Of a stretch of 64,000 nt of DNA, positions 39,273 through 46,858 are shown one piece after another. Each line of letters begins with the position of its first letter. Position 1 is the stretch's first letter. The notes under the pieces were generated by a model that was given only the letters and a program-made list of their open reading frames with translations, searched no databases and was not told where the DNA came from. The stretch spans positions 52,175 to 116,174 of the forward strand of contig PLTA01000053.1 in the NCBI GenBank assembly GCA_003164295.1, in the 5' to 3' direction. Source of the stretch: Candidatus Bathyarchaeota archaeon (GTDB lineage: Archaea; Thermoproteota; Bathyarchaeia; Bathyarchaeales; Bathycorpusculaceae). Position numbers and translations under genes: made by a program.

Positions 39273-40424
39273 TTGTCGGCAGCTCAAGCCTCTGAAGTCT
39301 CAATTAAATGCCCTCAATGTGGCAGCGATCCTTTTAACAATGGACATAGATTAGGAAAAGATGGTACACAAACACAGCGTTTTATTTGTCCTAAATGTGG
39401 CTTGAGTTTCTCGGAAAGTTATAATAAGGTGTCCATGACAATTCCTAAACGTCATGTAGGCGCAAAGGAAGCGAAAAACATGGCCGACCTAACAGAAATC
39501 AAAACTGTTACGGTTGACTTGAAAAACCTAAACGGAAAACTAGTAGACTATCACTTTAAAATGAAAAATCAAGGGTACAAAGACGCCACAGTACTGCTAA
39601 GTCAAACATGCCTTAGAATCTTGATGGAAAGAGGCGCAGACTTAACCAATCCAGAAACAATTAAAGAAGTCATAGCTAAACAAACATGGAGTTCTAACCG
39701 AAAAAGAAACGTAGCAAACGCTTATTCGCAATTCCTAAAATATCTTGGCTTAACATGGGAAGCTCCAATATGCAATGTCACTAGGAAACTGCCATTTATC
39801 CCGACAACTGAAGAGGTTAACGACCTAATCGCTGGATGCTCTCCCCCGGTTGCTACTTTTCTTCTTTTACTGTTTGAAACTGCCATGCGAAGCGGTGAAG
39901 CAATTCAATTACGCTGGATAGATGTGGACTTTGAAAGACGTTTAATTTACTGTAACAATCCAGAAAAAGGGAGCGATGCAAGAATCTTTGACAATATTAG
40001 TGGTAAACTCTTATCAATGCTTAACACGATGTCACGCAAAAGCGAGTTAGTATTCGCTGGATCAACAGCTTACAGCCTTAAAGCTACATTCACGCGGTCA
40101 AGAAAAAGATTAACCTTTAAACTGCAAAACCCACGATTAAACGCAATCCACTTTCATACTCTAAGGCACTTCAGAGCCACACTTGAATATCATAGAACTA
40201 AAGATTTGCTTCATGTTCAACAGTTCTTAGGACACCGCGAAGTAAAAAACACAATGCTATACATTCAGCTAGATAAGCAACTATTCCAAAACTACGCAGA
40301 AGATCAATTCATAACTAGAGTAGCTCATAACGTAGGAGAAGCATGCAGCTTTATCGAATCAAACTTTGAATATGTAACCGGAGAGTACAATGATGGCGGT
40401 AAAATTTTCCGTAAAAGAAAATAA
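39273..40424 (+). CDS. Integrase (tyrosine recombinase) with N-terminal zinc ribbon
   Basis: 383 residues from TTG 39273, two nt after the primase stop. Residues 10-50 form a zinc ribbon (IKCPQCGSDPFNNG ... FICPKCGLSFSE) like those of transposases. The catalytic part has ETAMRSGEAIQLRW (arginine box), HTLRHFRAT (HxxR), FLGHREVKNT and Tyr in MLYIQLD. It ends 48 nt before the right attachment repeat in tRNA-His, as expected for the enzyme that inserted the element. Fusion of a ribbon to an integrase is uncommon. Confidence 0.88.
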   Translation: MSAAQASEVSIKCPQCGSDPFNNGHRLGKDGTQTQRFICPKCGLSFSESYNKVSMTIPKRHVGAKEAKNMADLTEIKTVTVDLKNLNGKLVDYHFKMKNQGYKDATVLLSQTCLRILMERGADLTNPETIKEVIAKQTWSSNRKRNVANAYSQFLKYLGLTWEAPICNVTRKLPFIPTTEEVNDLIAGCSPPVATFLLLLFETAMRSGEAIQLRWIDVDFERRLIYCNNPEKGSDARIFDNISGKLLSMLNTMSRKSELVFAGSTAYSLKATFTRSRKRLTFKLQNPRLNAIHFHTLRHFRATLEYHRTKDLLHVQQFLGHREVKNTMLYIQLDKQLFQNYAEDQFITRVAHNVGEACSFIESNFEYVTGEYNDGGKIFRKRK

Positions 40425-40433
40425 TCTCGGTGT

Positions 40434-40441
40434 CTTTAAAG
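40434..40441 (+). promoter_or_regulatory. TATA box for tRNA-His inside the element
   Basis: CTTTAAAG ends 33 nt before the tRNA. It lies between the integrase stop and the right repeat, so the promoter now used by tRNA-His belongs to the element. Confidence 0.45.
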
Positions 40442-40471
40442 TGCTACCAAATCAAGATTTTCTATGGAAAT

Positions 40472-40488
40472 GTGGCCGGGGTGAGGTA
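40472..40488 (+). repeat. attR: 17-bp repeat at the tRNA-His 5' end
   Basis: GTGGCCGGGGTGAGGTA, identical to 32456-32472. It overlaps the first 14 nt of tRNA-His, so the element is inserted at the 5' end of the tRNA gene, not at the more usual 3' end. Confidence 0.85.
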
Positions 40489-40547
40489 GCTTGGTAGCCT
40501 AGAGGCCTGTGGAGCCTTTTGCCGGGGTTCAAATCCCCGCCCCGGCC
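40474..40547 (+). tRNA. tRNA-His(GTG)
   Basis: Acceptor GCCGGGG pairs with CCCCGGC; an encoded extra G at the 5' end (G-1, 40474) faces C73, the hallmark of tRNA-His. D stem AGGT/GCCT, anticodon stem GAGGC/GCCTT with loop CTGTGGA (anticodon GTG), T arm CGGGG-TTCAAAT-CCCCG. No intron, no encoded CCA. Confidence 0.93.
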
Positions 40548-40578
40548 CTTCTGATTTTGAAGAAAAAGGCGATAAACA

Positions 40579-40866
40579 ATGACAGAAGAAACATACGAAG
40601 GTATTCCAAGAAGAAAGATTCAGTGGAGCCCAAAAATTAATTATGAAAAATGCGTCAGTTGCGGAAAATGCGTGGATTTCTGTCACATGAAAGCCTTTGG
40701 GTTCGAAAAGACTGGTGGAAAAAAGAAAACTGTTGTTAAGGATCAAAATGCCTGCGTTGTTATGTGCAGGGGTTGTGAAGATATTTGTCTTGCAGGAGCT
40801 ATCACTCATCCATCAGAAGAGGAAACCCAAGAAATAATTGAAAAGCTTAAGAAAGCCAAATCTTGA
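40579..40866 (+). CDS. 2[4Fe-4S]-type ferredoxin domain protein
   Basis: 95 residues. First cluster CVSCGKCVDFC (CX2CX2CX3C), second CVVMCRGCEDIC (CX3CX2CX3C), with the matching late Cys of each half crossed as usual. Small soluble electron carrier. It starts 31 nt after tRNA-His with no TATA box in between, so it may be read through from the tRNA promoter. Confidence 0.85.
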   Translation: MTEETYEGIPRRKIQWSPKINYEKCVSCGKCVDFCHMKAFGFEKTGGKKKTVVKDQNACVVMCRGCEDICLAGAITHPSEEETQEIIEKLKKAKS

Positions 40867-40945
40867 AAACCAATTCTTTCTTCGTTAACGATACTAGTGG
40901 TAACCTATTTATCATTAAGAATCAATTTTGAATACACTATTTAAT

Positions 40946-41030
40946 GCAGAGGTCGCCGAGCATGGTCAAAGGCGTAGGCTTCAGGAGCCTATCCTGTAGA
41001 GGTTCGTGGGTTCAAATCCCACCCTCTGCA
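40946..41030 (+). tRNA. tRNA-Leu(CAG)
   Basis: Acceptor GCAGAGG/CCTCTGC, anticodon stem TAGGC/GCCTA with loop TTCAGGA (anticodon CAG), long variable arm, T arm GTGGG-TTCAAAT-CCCAC, discriminator A. No intron and no encoded CCA. Confidence 0.94.
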
Positions 41031-41066
41031 CTATAAGAGACTAAACTGCCACTAAGACGAAAAATC

Positions 41067-41759
41067 ATGAAAACTAAATTTAAATTATTGGCTATCGTGA
41101 TTATTGTTTTCATATTTTTGTCGGGGATTGCATTTTTTATGCTTCAAAAAGTTGAGAACAAAAAAAGCCCCTTGAACCCAATTCGCGTGGCATGTGTCGG
41201 AGATAGTATAACGGAGGGATTTGAATACCCAAATGACCTTTGGATGTTGCTTGGTTCAAACTATTCGGTAGGTAACTTTGGGGTTGGGGGAGCCGCAGTT
41301 GCGCTTGATTCAGACAAACCCTACATGAATCAATCTGAATTTCAAGATGCAAAGGAATTTGTGCCAAATATTGTTATTATAATGTTAGGAACCAACGATG
41401 CAAACCCTGCTCTCAAACAAAATACTACAAACTTTGTTAAAGATTATAACAAGCTGATATCTGCATTCCAAAGTCTTGCAAGCAAACCTAAAATATGGAT
41501 TGTTAAGCCGCCCCCTGTTTTTGATAATGGAACAGGTCTCAGTACAGAAAGTTTTGAGAGTTATGTGATTCCCAGTATTGAAGAGGTAGCAAACGTAACG
41601 AATTTGCCAGTAATCGATGTTTATACTCCAATGATTGATCATTCGGACTATTTTTTTGATGGAGTTCACCCAAACGGCGAAGGCTCACAGGCAATTGCTG
41701 ACATTATTTATAATGAATTAATTTCGAAAGTGAGTTCCACTTCGACGCCCGGGTACTGA
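41067..41759 (+). CDS. SGNH/GDSL hydrolase, membrane anchored
   Basis: 230 residues. An N-terminal signal anchor (LLAIVIIVFIFLSGIAFFML) is followed by the SGNH blocks: GDSITEG (Ser), NFGVGGAAV (Gly), LGTNDANP (Asn) and FDGVHPNGEG (Asp-His). It is an esterase acting outside the membrane, probably on acylated sugars, given the acyltransferase gene 139 nt downstream. Confidence 0.88.
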   Translation: MKTKFKLLAIVIIVFIFLSGIAFFMLQKVENKKSPLNPIRVACVGDSITEGFEYPNDLWMLLGSNYSVGNFGVGGAAVALDSDKPYMNQSEFQDAKEFVPNIVIIMLGTNDANPALKQNTTNFVKDYNKLISAFQSLASKPKIWIVKPPPVFDNGTGLSTESFESYVIPSIEEVANVTNLPVIDVYTPMIDHSDYFFDGVHPNGEGSQAIADIIYNELISKVSSTSTPGY

Positions 41760-41898
41760 TCAAATAGCATTCTTACATTGATTCGTGTTTCGAGAATTTT
41801 AGTGAAAAACAGATCGCAGAATTTTTTTAACTATTTTTAGGGTATTATGCAAAGTGTTTTATGCAGAATCATGGAATATAGCAATTTAGGGGCTGAAT

Positions 41899-42975
41899 TT
41901 GTACCCAAATGGGCGCATCTCGCTTCCCGTAGATCTAATTCGTACGGTAGCCGTTATCTTGGTTATTCTCCTTCACGCAGCGATAGAATCCGCCCCAAAT
42001 ATTGATATAATGTCGCCACAGGGAGTGCAGCTCTGGGTAACCTCAAATGTTTACAGTTCATTAGCTTGGTCAGCTGTACCATTATTTGTTTTACTAACGG
42101 GTGCTTTACTTTTACAACCAAGCAAAGTAAATGAGCCGCTGAAAGTATTTTTTACAAAAAGGTTCAACCGAATTGCATTGCCTTTGATTTTTTGGGGCAT
42201 CGCCTATTTCGCATGGCGTTACTTTGTTAATTCTGAAGCGCTTACTCCAAATTCGATTATACAAGGCATCTTTGCTGGACCATATTTCCAATTTTGGTTT
42301 CTTTATCTTTTAATTGGTCTATACCTATTGACGCCGCTCTTGCGTGTAATAATCGCTTATGCCAATTGGAACCTTATAAAATATTTACTTGTCATTTGGT
42401 TCGTAGGAACAGCGGTTGTGCCTCTTTTTGGGTTATATCAAGGCATTACCCCACAAGTAACCTGGTTTAAGGCAACAGTTTTTACCCTAACAGGCTTGAT
42501 AGGCTACTTTATTTTAGGAGCCTATATCAACAAAATAAAAATCCGTTCTTCAATTCTATATTTAGCTCTCGCATTAAGTTTGATTTGGACTGTTTTGGGT
42601 ACTTACCTTTTAGTTGGTACTTTGGGCGAGCAGTATACTCAATTCTTTCATGATGCCTCTAGCTTCAACGTTATAATCACTTCAATCGCTCTCTTCCTAA
42701 TTTTATCAACCCTTAGCCTTCCGAAATCTGCCATTCAAATATCGGGCACAAATCGTATCTTTCAACTTATTAGTAAAAATACTCTGCCAATCTATTTATT
42801 TCACGTAATTGTGTTAGAAACGCTTCAAAGAGGATTTTTGGGCTTTAAAATAAGTTTGAACACAATGAGCCCGATTATTGAAATCCCATTAATTACCGCA
42901 GTAACTTTGTTTATTTGCCTAGCAGTGATTGTTCCATTGAAGAAAATACCATATGTTAAAAGAATAATTGGGTGA
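41899..42975 (+). CDS. Acyltransferase-3 family membrane protein
   Basis: 358 residues from TTG 41899 (no ATG fits), with about ten membrane segments. The N-terminal LIRTVAVILVILLHAAIE holds the family Arg and His. Such proteins O-acetylate sugars of cell-surface glycans. In bacteria the same family is often fused to an SGNH domain; here the SGNH protein is the separate upstream gene, suggesting a split version of that pair. Confidence 0.85.
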   Translation: MYPNGRISLPVDLIRTVAVILVILLHAAIESAPNIDIMSPQGVQLWVTSNVYSSLAWSAVPLFVLLTGALLLQPSKVNEPLKVFFTKRFNRIALPLIFWGIAYFAWRYFVNSEALTPNSIIQGIFAGPYFQFWFLYLLIGLYLLTPLLRVIIAYANWNLIKYLLVIWFVGTAVVPLFGLYQGITPQVTWFKATVFTLTGLIGYFILGAYINKIKIRSSILYLALALSLIWTVLGTYLLVGTLGEQYTQFFHDASSFNVIITSIALFLILSTLSLPKSAIQISGTNRIFQLISKNTLPIYLFHVIVLETLQRGFLGFKISLNTMSPIIEIPLITAVTLFICLAVIVPLKKIPYVKRIIG

Positions 42976-43084
42976 CATCATAATAATCCAAAGTGAATAC
43001 AATCAAAAACTCAGAAACGGACGATCTGTAAGTTGTATTAATGTTGCAACATTTATTTAAACACAACAAACCGTATTCTAAAGC

Positions 43085-44071
43085 ATGCCTTCAGAAACCA
43101 CATTAGCACTAATGAGGGAACTTGCCAATAGAGGAAGCAAAGCTTTAGATTTTTCGCGCAGAAGCATGTTAGACGAAAATATAGAATACTCGAAACTTCG
43201 TGAAGCATTAAGCCATTATATTTCTTACTGGAACGACTTTACTCATGCAGGGTTATTTTCAATTGCCTGTGAAGCGGTAGGTGGTGATGTTGAGGAGTTT
43301 ATTCAGACAGAAGCAGGGCTTGCTTTAATGGCAGCATCTTTCGACATTCAAGATGACATATTAGATAACTCTAAAACAAAGAATAAACAGCCAACAGTGT
43401 TTGGAAAATATGGTTTAGATTTAACCATACTGCTTGCAGACGCTTTTTTGATCAAGGGTTACACAATATTTTTTGATTCAATCGAAGAAAAATCACCAGA
43501 AAACTTTCGCGATATCATGCAGGTGCTAAAGAATTGCTTTTTCGAAATGGGAAATGCGCATGCAACCGAAATATCGTTTAGGGGTCGAAACAGCTTAAGT
43601 GAGAATGAGTGTATGTCACTGGTTAGAAATAAAGCTGCAAGTATTGAAGCGGATATACATATCGCCGCTATTTTGGGCGGAGGAACTAAGAAGCAATCAG
43701 ATGCTTTAGCTAAATACGGTCGAAACGTAGGCATTCTAACCACATTAAGAGAAGAGTTTATTGACGTTTTTGAAAAAGAGGAACTCAAACAAAAGGTTCG
43801 GATTGAGAGATTGCCCATTCCTATTATTTACGCAATGCATGACCTCAAAACTAAGAATAAAATGGAAAATATTATTGTAAGAAAAGCTTTTACTCAAAAC
43901 GATATTAATTCACTAGTTGATTTAATCTTTAGATCAACAAGTGTTCAAAAATTAAAAAAGAACATGGAAGATCTTGTTAGTGATTCTCTTTGCATATTGC
44001 AAGCATTAGATGATAGCAACGCAATTAAGACATTGCAGCATATTGTGTCTTCCATGCTTGAAGATTTATAG
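43085..44071 (+). CDS. Isoprenyl synthase-like protein, ComQ-like
   Basis: 328 residues of polyprenyl synthetase fold. The first Asp-rich motif is intact (DIQDDILD, D90-D94) with NKQPTVFGKYG following; the second, normally DDxxD, is EEFID (223-227). One intact and one altered motif is how ComQ, which prenylates the ComX pheromone, differs from chain-forming synthases; LPIPIIYA further on also fits. A TATA-like TTTATTTAA sits about 27 nt before ATG, so the mRNA is probably leaderless. Downstream are an MFS exporter and a radical SAM/SPASM gene. Alternatives: a variant geranylgeranyl-type synthase for lipids. Confidence 0.75.
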   Translation: MPSETTLALMRELANRGSKALDFSRRSMLDENIEYSKLREALSHYISYWNDFTHAGLFSIACEAVGGDVEEFIQTEAGLALMAASFDIQDDILDNSKTKNKQPTVFGKYGLDLTILLADAFLIKGYTIFFDSIEEKSPENFRDIMQVLKNCFFEMGNAHATEISFRGRNSLSENECMSLVRNKAASIEADIHIAAILGGGTKKQSDALAKYGRNVGILTTLREEFIDVFEKEELKQKVRIERLPIPIIYAMHDLKTKNKMENIIVRKAFTQNDINSLVDLIFRSTSVQKLKKNMEDLVSDSLCILQALDDSNAIKTLQHIVSSMLEDL

Positions 44072-44073
44072 GT

Positions 44074-44115
44074 TTATGGTGGAAATGCTCGTACTGGAAC
44101 TGGTTTTGCCTTCAA
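44074..44115 (-). CDS. Candidate 13-residue peptide ORF
   Basis: TTG start with a strong GAGGAG seven nt upstream, encoding MKAKPVPVRAFPP. It is on the strand opposite to its neighbours and ends three nt after the prenyl-synthase stop. Possible substrate of the nearby modifying enzymes; could equally be chance. Confidence 0.2.
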   Translation of the reverse strand: MKAKPVPVRAFPP

Positions 44116-44141
44116 TTTTACTCTCCTCTGTATCTGTGTAG
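44076..44141 (+). CDS. Candidate 21-residue hydrophobic peptide ORF
   Basis: ATG four nt after the prenyl-synthase stop; begins MVEMLVLELVLPSILL. No RBS apart from what the preceding gene supplies. It has no Cys, so ComX-like Trp/Cys modification is not obvious. Low confidence. Confidence 0.15.
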   Translation: MVEMLVLELVLPSILLSSVSV

Positions 44142-44204
44142 AACACGTCCAAATACTTAAGATTTATTGTCGTACGCATGTACACAACTATTGTAAGATA
44201 AGTA

Positions 44205-44218
44205 TTCTTAATTAAGAA
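44205..44218. promoter_or_regulatory. 14-bp perfect palindrome before the MFS gene
   Basis: TTCTTAATTAAGAA, followed at once by a TATA-like AATAATATAAAG. Position suggests an operator controlling the exporter. Confidence 0.4.
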
Positions 44219-44265
44219 ATAATATAAAGAAATCTGGCATATTCATTGAAGGGTCAGAATTCGTA

Positions 44266-45627
44266 ATGAAACTCAGGGTTACCAATAGTGGCAACGGAAT
44301 AGACTGGAAGCAATTTGCTCCAGCTTTCGTACTTGTGATAAATAGTCTCATTTGGTATACTCTGACTTACGTGATATTTAGCAGTTCATTAGAGGCAATT
44401 GGTTTTCCAGATATTGAAAAATTTTCCATTTACGGCGTATATTATGCTGGAATTGCAATTTCCGCGATAGTTGGTGGCATCGTTTTACCTCGTTCAAGAA
44501 GAAATGGCTTGATAGTATGGATGGCTCTTGGAACCGTTATATCGTTTTTAATGGGAACAATTTCATCAAATAACTTTCTAGTCAACATATTGCTTGCAGT
44601 GATAATTGGAATCACAATTGGTATTGGATTGCCATCAACTCTGGCTTATTTCGCTGATTCAACAAATATTGCAAAACGAGGTATTCATGGAGGAGTCACG
44701 TGGTTATTATTTGGCCTGGGGGCACTTTCAGTTGGAGCAATTATCTCTACTCAGCAAACTAATGGTGGCCCAATTGGTTCTTATGTTCTCACTTGCTGGA
44801 GAGGGATTGGCCTTGTTTTGTTTGTTCTTCTTACAAGGAAACGCTTCGAAACAAAGAAGGTTTTGATTAATGACGGGTTCGCTAAGATTTTGTCTAAAAG
44901 GGAATTCCTATTGTACCTGGCTCCTTGGATAATGTTTTCTGTCATCAATTTTATTGAAGCACCGTTCCAGAGCGCCGTCTTCGGGTCGTTGATGACGTTT
45001 CTAGGGTTTATCGAATTAGGTATATCTGGCATAATGGCATTGGTTGGAGGAATATTGGCTGACCGTGTGGGACGAAAAAGGGTTGTAATCACTGGTTTCA
45101 TTATTTTGGGTATCGAGTATGCTATTCTAAGCATTTCAGGTGCTTTTGGAAATTACAGCGAAATGATAGGTTACTTATATGTTTGTTTAGATGGTACTGC
45201 CTGGGGTATGTTTGCCTCTGTTTTCTTCATGACTGTTTGGGGGGACTTGGCAGGCGAAGGAACAAAAGAGAAATACTATGTGATCGGAGGATTACCTTAC
45301 CTTCTAGCTGGCTTGTTATCAGTTCTGATACAACCGTCAGTGCCATTCATAATGCAAAAAACGGGTTTAGGTATGTCCTTTACCCTTGCTAGTTTCTTTT
45401 TGTTCATCGCTGTCTTGCCGTTGATATATGCGCCAGAAACTTTGCCTGAGAAAATAATGAAAGAAAACGATCTCAAAAAATATGTTGAAAAAGCTTTAGA
45501 GAAAGTCCAGACAAAGCCAGTCGGAATAAAGGAGAAAAAAACTTTACCGATTAATAAATCTGAGAATAAAGACGAAATCAACAAGTTCGATGAGGAAGCC
45601 AAAAAGTTGGCTGATAAATACTATTAA
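44266..45627 (+). CDS. MFS exporter
   Basis: 453 residues, about twelve membrane segments and a long charged C-terminal tail (about 60 residues, Lys/Glu-rich). MFS motif-A-like sequence GGILADRVGRKRVVI lies at the start of the second half. It is set between the ComQ-like and the radical SAM genes (25 nt before the latter), which suggests it exports their product. Confidence 0.85.
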   Translation: MKLRVTNSGNGIDWKQFAPAFVLVINSLIWYTLTYVIFSSSLEAIGFPDIEKFSIYGVYYAGIAISAIVGGIVLPRSRRNGLIVWMALGTVISFLMGTISSNNFLVNILLAVIIGITIGIGLPSTLAYFADSTNIAKRGIHGGVTWLLFGLGALSVGAIISTQQTNGGPIGSYVLTCWRGIGLVLFVLLTRKRFETKKVLINDGFAKILSKREFLLYLAPWIMFSVINFIEAPFQSAVFGSLMTFLGFIELGISGIMALVGGILADRVGRKRVVITGFIILGIEYAILSISGAFGNYSEMIGYLYVCLDGTAWGMFASVFFMTVWGDLAGEGTKEKYYVIGGLPYLLAGLLSVLIQPSVPFIMQKTGLGMSFTLASFFLFIAVLPLIYAPETLPEKIMKENDLKKYVEKALEKVQTKPVGIKEKKTLPINKSENKDEINKFDEEAKKLADKYY

Positions 45628-45652
45628 GTAAGTTAGAACTTTTTTAGTAGCC

Positions 45653-46783
45653 ATGTTCTTCCATGTTATAGTAACATCCGAATGTAATCTGCAATGCAAA
45701 TATTGCTTCGGAGAATCCTTGGATGATTTTGACGAAGATTTTGGGGACAAGATAGAAGTAGATTACAATTTACCCCGACGTATTAATTATGACATCAATC
45801 TTCTTAGTAAGATATGCGAGAAAGACCCTGATTGTGTCTTAACCTTTTATGGCGGCGAACCCTTGCTTGGAATTGACAAAGTCAAGCAGATAATGGATAG
45901 TGTTTTGCCTAAACAATATATGATTCAAACAAACGGGTTGCTGCTTGACAAGTTAGAGCCTAAATATGTTAACCACTTTCACACCATACTTGTCTCAATC
46001 GACGGTGAAGAAGCATTAACTGATTATTACCGAGGAAAAGGAACCTTCCGAAAAGTCATCAACAACTTGAAATTAATAAGGCAAAACGGGTTTGCGGGAG
46101 AATTAATTGCAAGAGTCACAGTGATGGAGAAAACCGACATTTACAAGCAAATTCGTTGGTTGTTAGATAACGATGAATTTTCTTTTTCTTCCATTCATTG
46201 GCAATTGAACGCTGGTTTTTGGGGCAATGATTATCAAAGACGAAACTTTGAAGAATGGTCCAAAAAAAACTACATCCCCGGAGTTGCGAAACTTACGAGG
46301 TTCTGGGTGGACCAAATGAAACAGAAAGGCGTTGTCTTAAAACTCTACCCGTTGCTGGGCATCGCAAATTCACTTTTAAATCAAGAGAACGATTGCCTTA
46401 TGCGATGTGGTGGAGGCTGGATAAACTATGCAATTCAAACTGACGGCCACATAATTCCATGTCCAACAATGTGGGGAATGAAAAAATATTATTTAGGCAA
46501 CATAAGTAATACTGATCCTCTTAACTTAAAGAAAATCTTCGTTGACCAGCCGCCCTGTATAAACTGCTCTATTCTAAATGTCTGTGGCGGACGTTGCTTA
46601 TACGCAAATATTACTAAACGATGGAATGATGAAGATTACGGCAAAGTGTGCGCTACCGTCGCGGAACTCGTAAAAGCTGTAAAGACTGAAACTTCGCGTA
46701 TTCAGCGATTGATCAGCAATGGAACGATAGCACTGAAAGATTTTGATTTTCTAAAATATAATGGTTGCGAAATTATTCCGTAG
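45653..46783 (+). CDS. Radical SAM/SPASM protein, AF0577-like peptide-modifying family
   Basis: 376 residues. The radical SAM motif CNLQCKYCFGE is at residues 11-18, followed by LTFYGGEPLLGI and QTNGLLLDKLEP. The C-terminal half has the SPASM-type Cys set (LMRCGGGW ... IIPCPTMWG ... CINCSILNVCGGRCLYANIT). Overall pattern, including DYYRGKGTFRKVI and the end GCEIIP, matches what I recall of the archaeal AF0577 family, thought to modify peptides. Start 25 nt after the MFS stop suggests one transcript. The substrate peptide is not certain. Confidence 0.85.
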   Translation: MFFHVIVTSECNLQCKYCFGESLDDFDEDFGDKIEVDYNLPRRINYDINLLSKICEKDPDCVLTFYGGEPLLGIDKVKQIMDSVLPKQYMIQTNGLLLDKLEPKYVNHFHTILVSIDGEEALTDYYRGKGTFRKVINNLKLIRQNGFAGELIARVTVMEKTDIYKQIRWLLDNDEFSFSSIHWQLNAGFWGNDYQRRNFEEWSKKNYIPGVAKLTRFWVDQMKQKGVVLKLYPLLGIANSLLNQENDCLMRCGGGWINYAIQTDGHIIPCPTMWGMKKYYLGNISNTDPLNLKKIFVDQPPCINCSILNVCGGRCLYANITKRWNDEDYGKVCATVAELVKAVKTETSRIQRLISNGTIALKDFDFLKYNGCEIIP

Positions 46784-46858
46784 CTTTAGGAATTACTATT
46801 TATTTAATTCAAATAAAAAAGAGTGAAAACCCAAAAATGGGCAAAGCTAAATTAACTT

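Noticed and set aside
43040..43105. Short peptide frame overlapping the start of the ComQ-like gene
   Set aside because: Its start lies upstream of the TATA box that fits the ComQ-like gene, so it would not be on that transcript.
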